Below, one piece after another: positions 39,938-40,489 of a stretch of 40,489 nt of DNA. This DNA is from JAYPUG01 sp038117265 (GTDB lineage Bacteria; Pseudomonadota; Alphaproteobacteria; UBA6615). The position numbers were made by a program, and so were the translations under genes. The stretch is taken from assembly GCA_038117265.1 (NCBI GenBank), contig JAYOFO010000016.1:1-40489 (forward strand). Reading direction: 5' to 3'. Below the pieces are notes generated by a model. That model did no database searches and had not been told where the DNA came from. It saw only the letters and a program-made list of their open reading frames with translations. Every line of letters begins with the position of its first letter. Position 1 is the stretch's first letter.

Positions 39938-40489
39938 CTAGCGCAGGAAGTAGATCTCGGCCCGCCGGTTGCCCGCCTCGCCGTTCGGCATCGCCTCCGA
40001 ATAGATCGGCTGGTCGTCGGCAACCGCCTCGACCGTCACCCGGTCGGTCGGCACGCCGGCCCGCACCAGTTCCTGTGCCACCGCGTTCGCGCGTGCAAAG
40101 GAGACGTCGAAGTTGGCGGCTTCATGGTGCGCCTTGGTGAGCTGCCGGGTTCGGCTGCTCGCATGGCCGACGACGAGGACGCTGCTACCCGTTCCGCGCT
40201 GCGCCGAGGCGATCTGGGCGATGATCGCCCGGCCGCGCGCGTCGAGCTGTGCCGAACTGTGGCCGAACTGGATGGTCGCGACCTGGAGATCGCGGCTGAT
40301 CTGCGCCGAGACGGGCACATAGCCGCCACCGCCGATCGCCGTGGGGTCGACGACGACCGAAGCCTGGCTGCCACCGGCGGTCGCCCATGCCGGCAAGGCA
40401 GGCGGCGGCGCGCTGGGAGCCGGCGGTGCGCTTGCGACCGCCGTCGGGCGGGCCGGTGCGGGTGCGGGCGGGGGAGCGGATGCCACGGG
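39938..40489 (-). CDS. OmpA-family outer membrane protein, C-terminal part (5' end outside window)
   Basis: The visible 183 residues comprise a Pro/Ala-rich linker (PPPAPAPARPTAVASAPPAP, about residues 5-35) and an OmpA-like peptidoglycan-binding domain: VATIQFGHSSAQLDARGRAII, VLVVGHASS, then the FDVSFARANAVAQELVRAG helix with the Asp and Arg that contact diaminopimelate, and NRRAEIYFLR at the end. Such proteins tie the outer membrane or a lipoprotein to the cell wall. The beginning is cut off, so the signal peptide and any barrel or lipobox cannot be seen. About 100 bases separate it from the aminotransferase gene, with a 6-bp inverted repeat at 39865-39884. Confidence 0.9.
   Translation of the reverse strand, partial: PVASAPPPAPAPARPTAVASAPPAPSAPPPALPAWATAGGSQASVVVDPTAIGGGGYVPVSAQISRDLQVATIQFGHSSAQLDARGRAIIAQIASAQRGTGSSVLVVGHASSRTRQLTKAHHEAANFDVSFARANAVAQELVRAGVPTDRVTVEAVADDQPIYSEAMPNGEAGNRRAEIYFLR

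Noticed and set aside
1..40489. CRISPR arrays, insertion sequences, phage genes or a replication origin
   Set aside because: No regularly spaced repeats, transposase or integrase motifs, terminal repeats, or DnaA-box clusters were seen on either strand.

Overview
The window is GC-rich bacterial chromosome, most likely from an alphaproteobacterium of the Rhodospirillales type. This is inferred from the aminotransferase-hom-glpX-recJ order, the ParE and RhlE types, and the mix of LLM oxidoreductases, alpha/beta hydrolases, PhyH, DUF3237 and DUF427 proteins. No transposase, integrase, phage gene or CRISPR array was seen. Gene density is high, with strong Shine-Dalgarno sequences and several stop/start overlaps.

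Layout. 0-5.1 kb: the 3' end of glnA with an intrinsic terminator; an arsR-arsI pair for organoarsenical sensing and C-As bond cleavage; a coupled thioesterase / secreted protein / tandem-DUF427 operon; and parE. 5.2-10.2 kb: a small exported protein, a TPR/SPINDLY-type glycosyltransferase, an RhlE-type DEAD-box helicase, a stand-alone RAM-domain protein and a DUF3237 protein. 10.2-17 kb: a broken pentapeptide-repeat gene, then catabolic enzymes (CMD-family protein, glutathionyl-hydroquinone reductase, VOC protein, acyl-CoA dehydrogenase, FAH-family hydrolase, MDR dehydrogenase). 17-20 kb: an internally duplicated unknown protein and a wrecked hybrid histidine kinase. 19.9-25.3 kb: a NicX-like ring-cleaving dioxygenase coupled to a formamidase-like hydrolase, divergent from a C-C-hydrolase-like protein, followed by an LLM flavin oxidoreductase and an HSL-type esterase. 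25.4-27.8 kb: typA with a terminator-like hairpin in its leader, and a broken BLUF photoreceptor gene. 27.9-30.8 kb: an operon-like run of an NvfI/CmcJ-like oxygenase, a PhyH-family oxygenase, a cupin and a MAPEG protein. 31.1-34.2 kb: a cold-shock protein, a second C-C-hydrolase-like protein, a TlpA-like gene with an in-frame stop, a gene remnant and a small cupin. 34.3-40.5 kb: tRNA-Glu, recJ, glpX, hom, an aminotransferase and the 3' part of an OmpA-family gene.

Two themes stand out. First, 11.7-34.2 kb is a catabolic region whose enzyme set fits oxidative opening of aromatic or N-heteroaromatic rings followed by hydrolysis; the NicX-like dioxygenase plus formamidase-like hydrolase pair is the clearest sign, but the substrate is unknown. 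Second, between 10.2 and 33.8 kb several sensory or accessory genes (pentapeptide repeat, hybrid kinase, BLUF, TlpA-like, a hydrolase remnant) carry nonsense codons, frameshifts or a large deletion, while the metabolic genes beside them look intact. This suggests loss of regulation in progress; sequencing error could explain the 1-base indels but not the large deletion and is a poor explanation for four separate nonsense codons.
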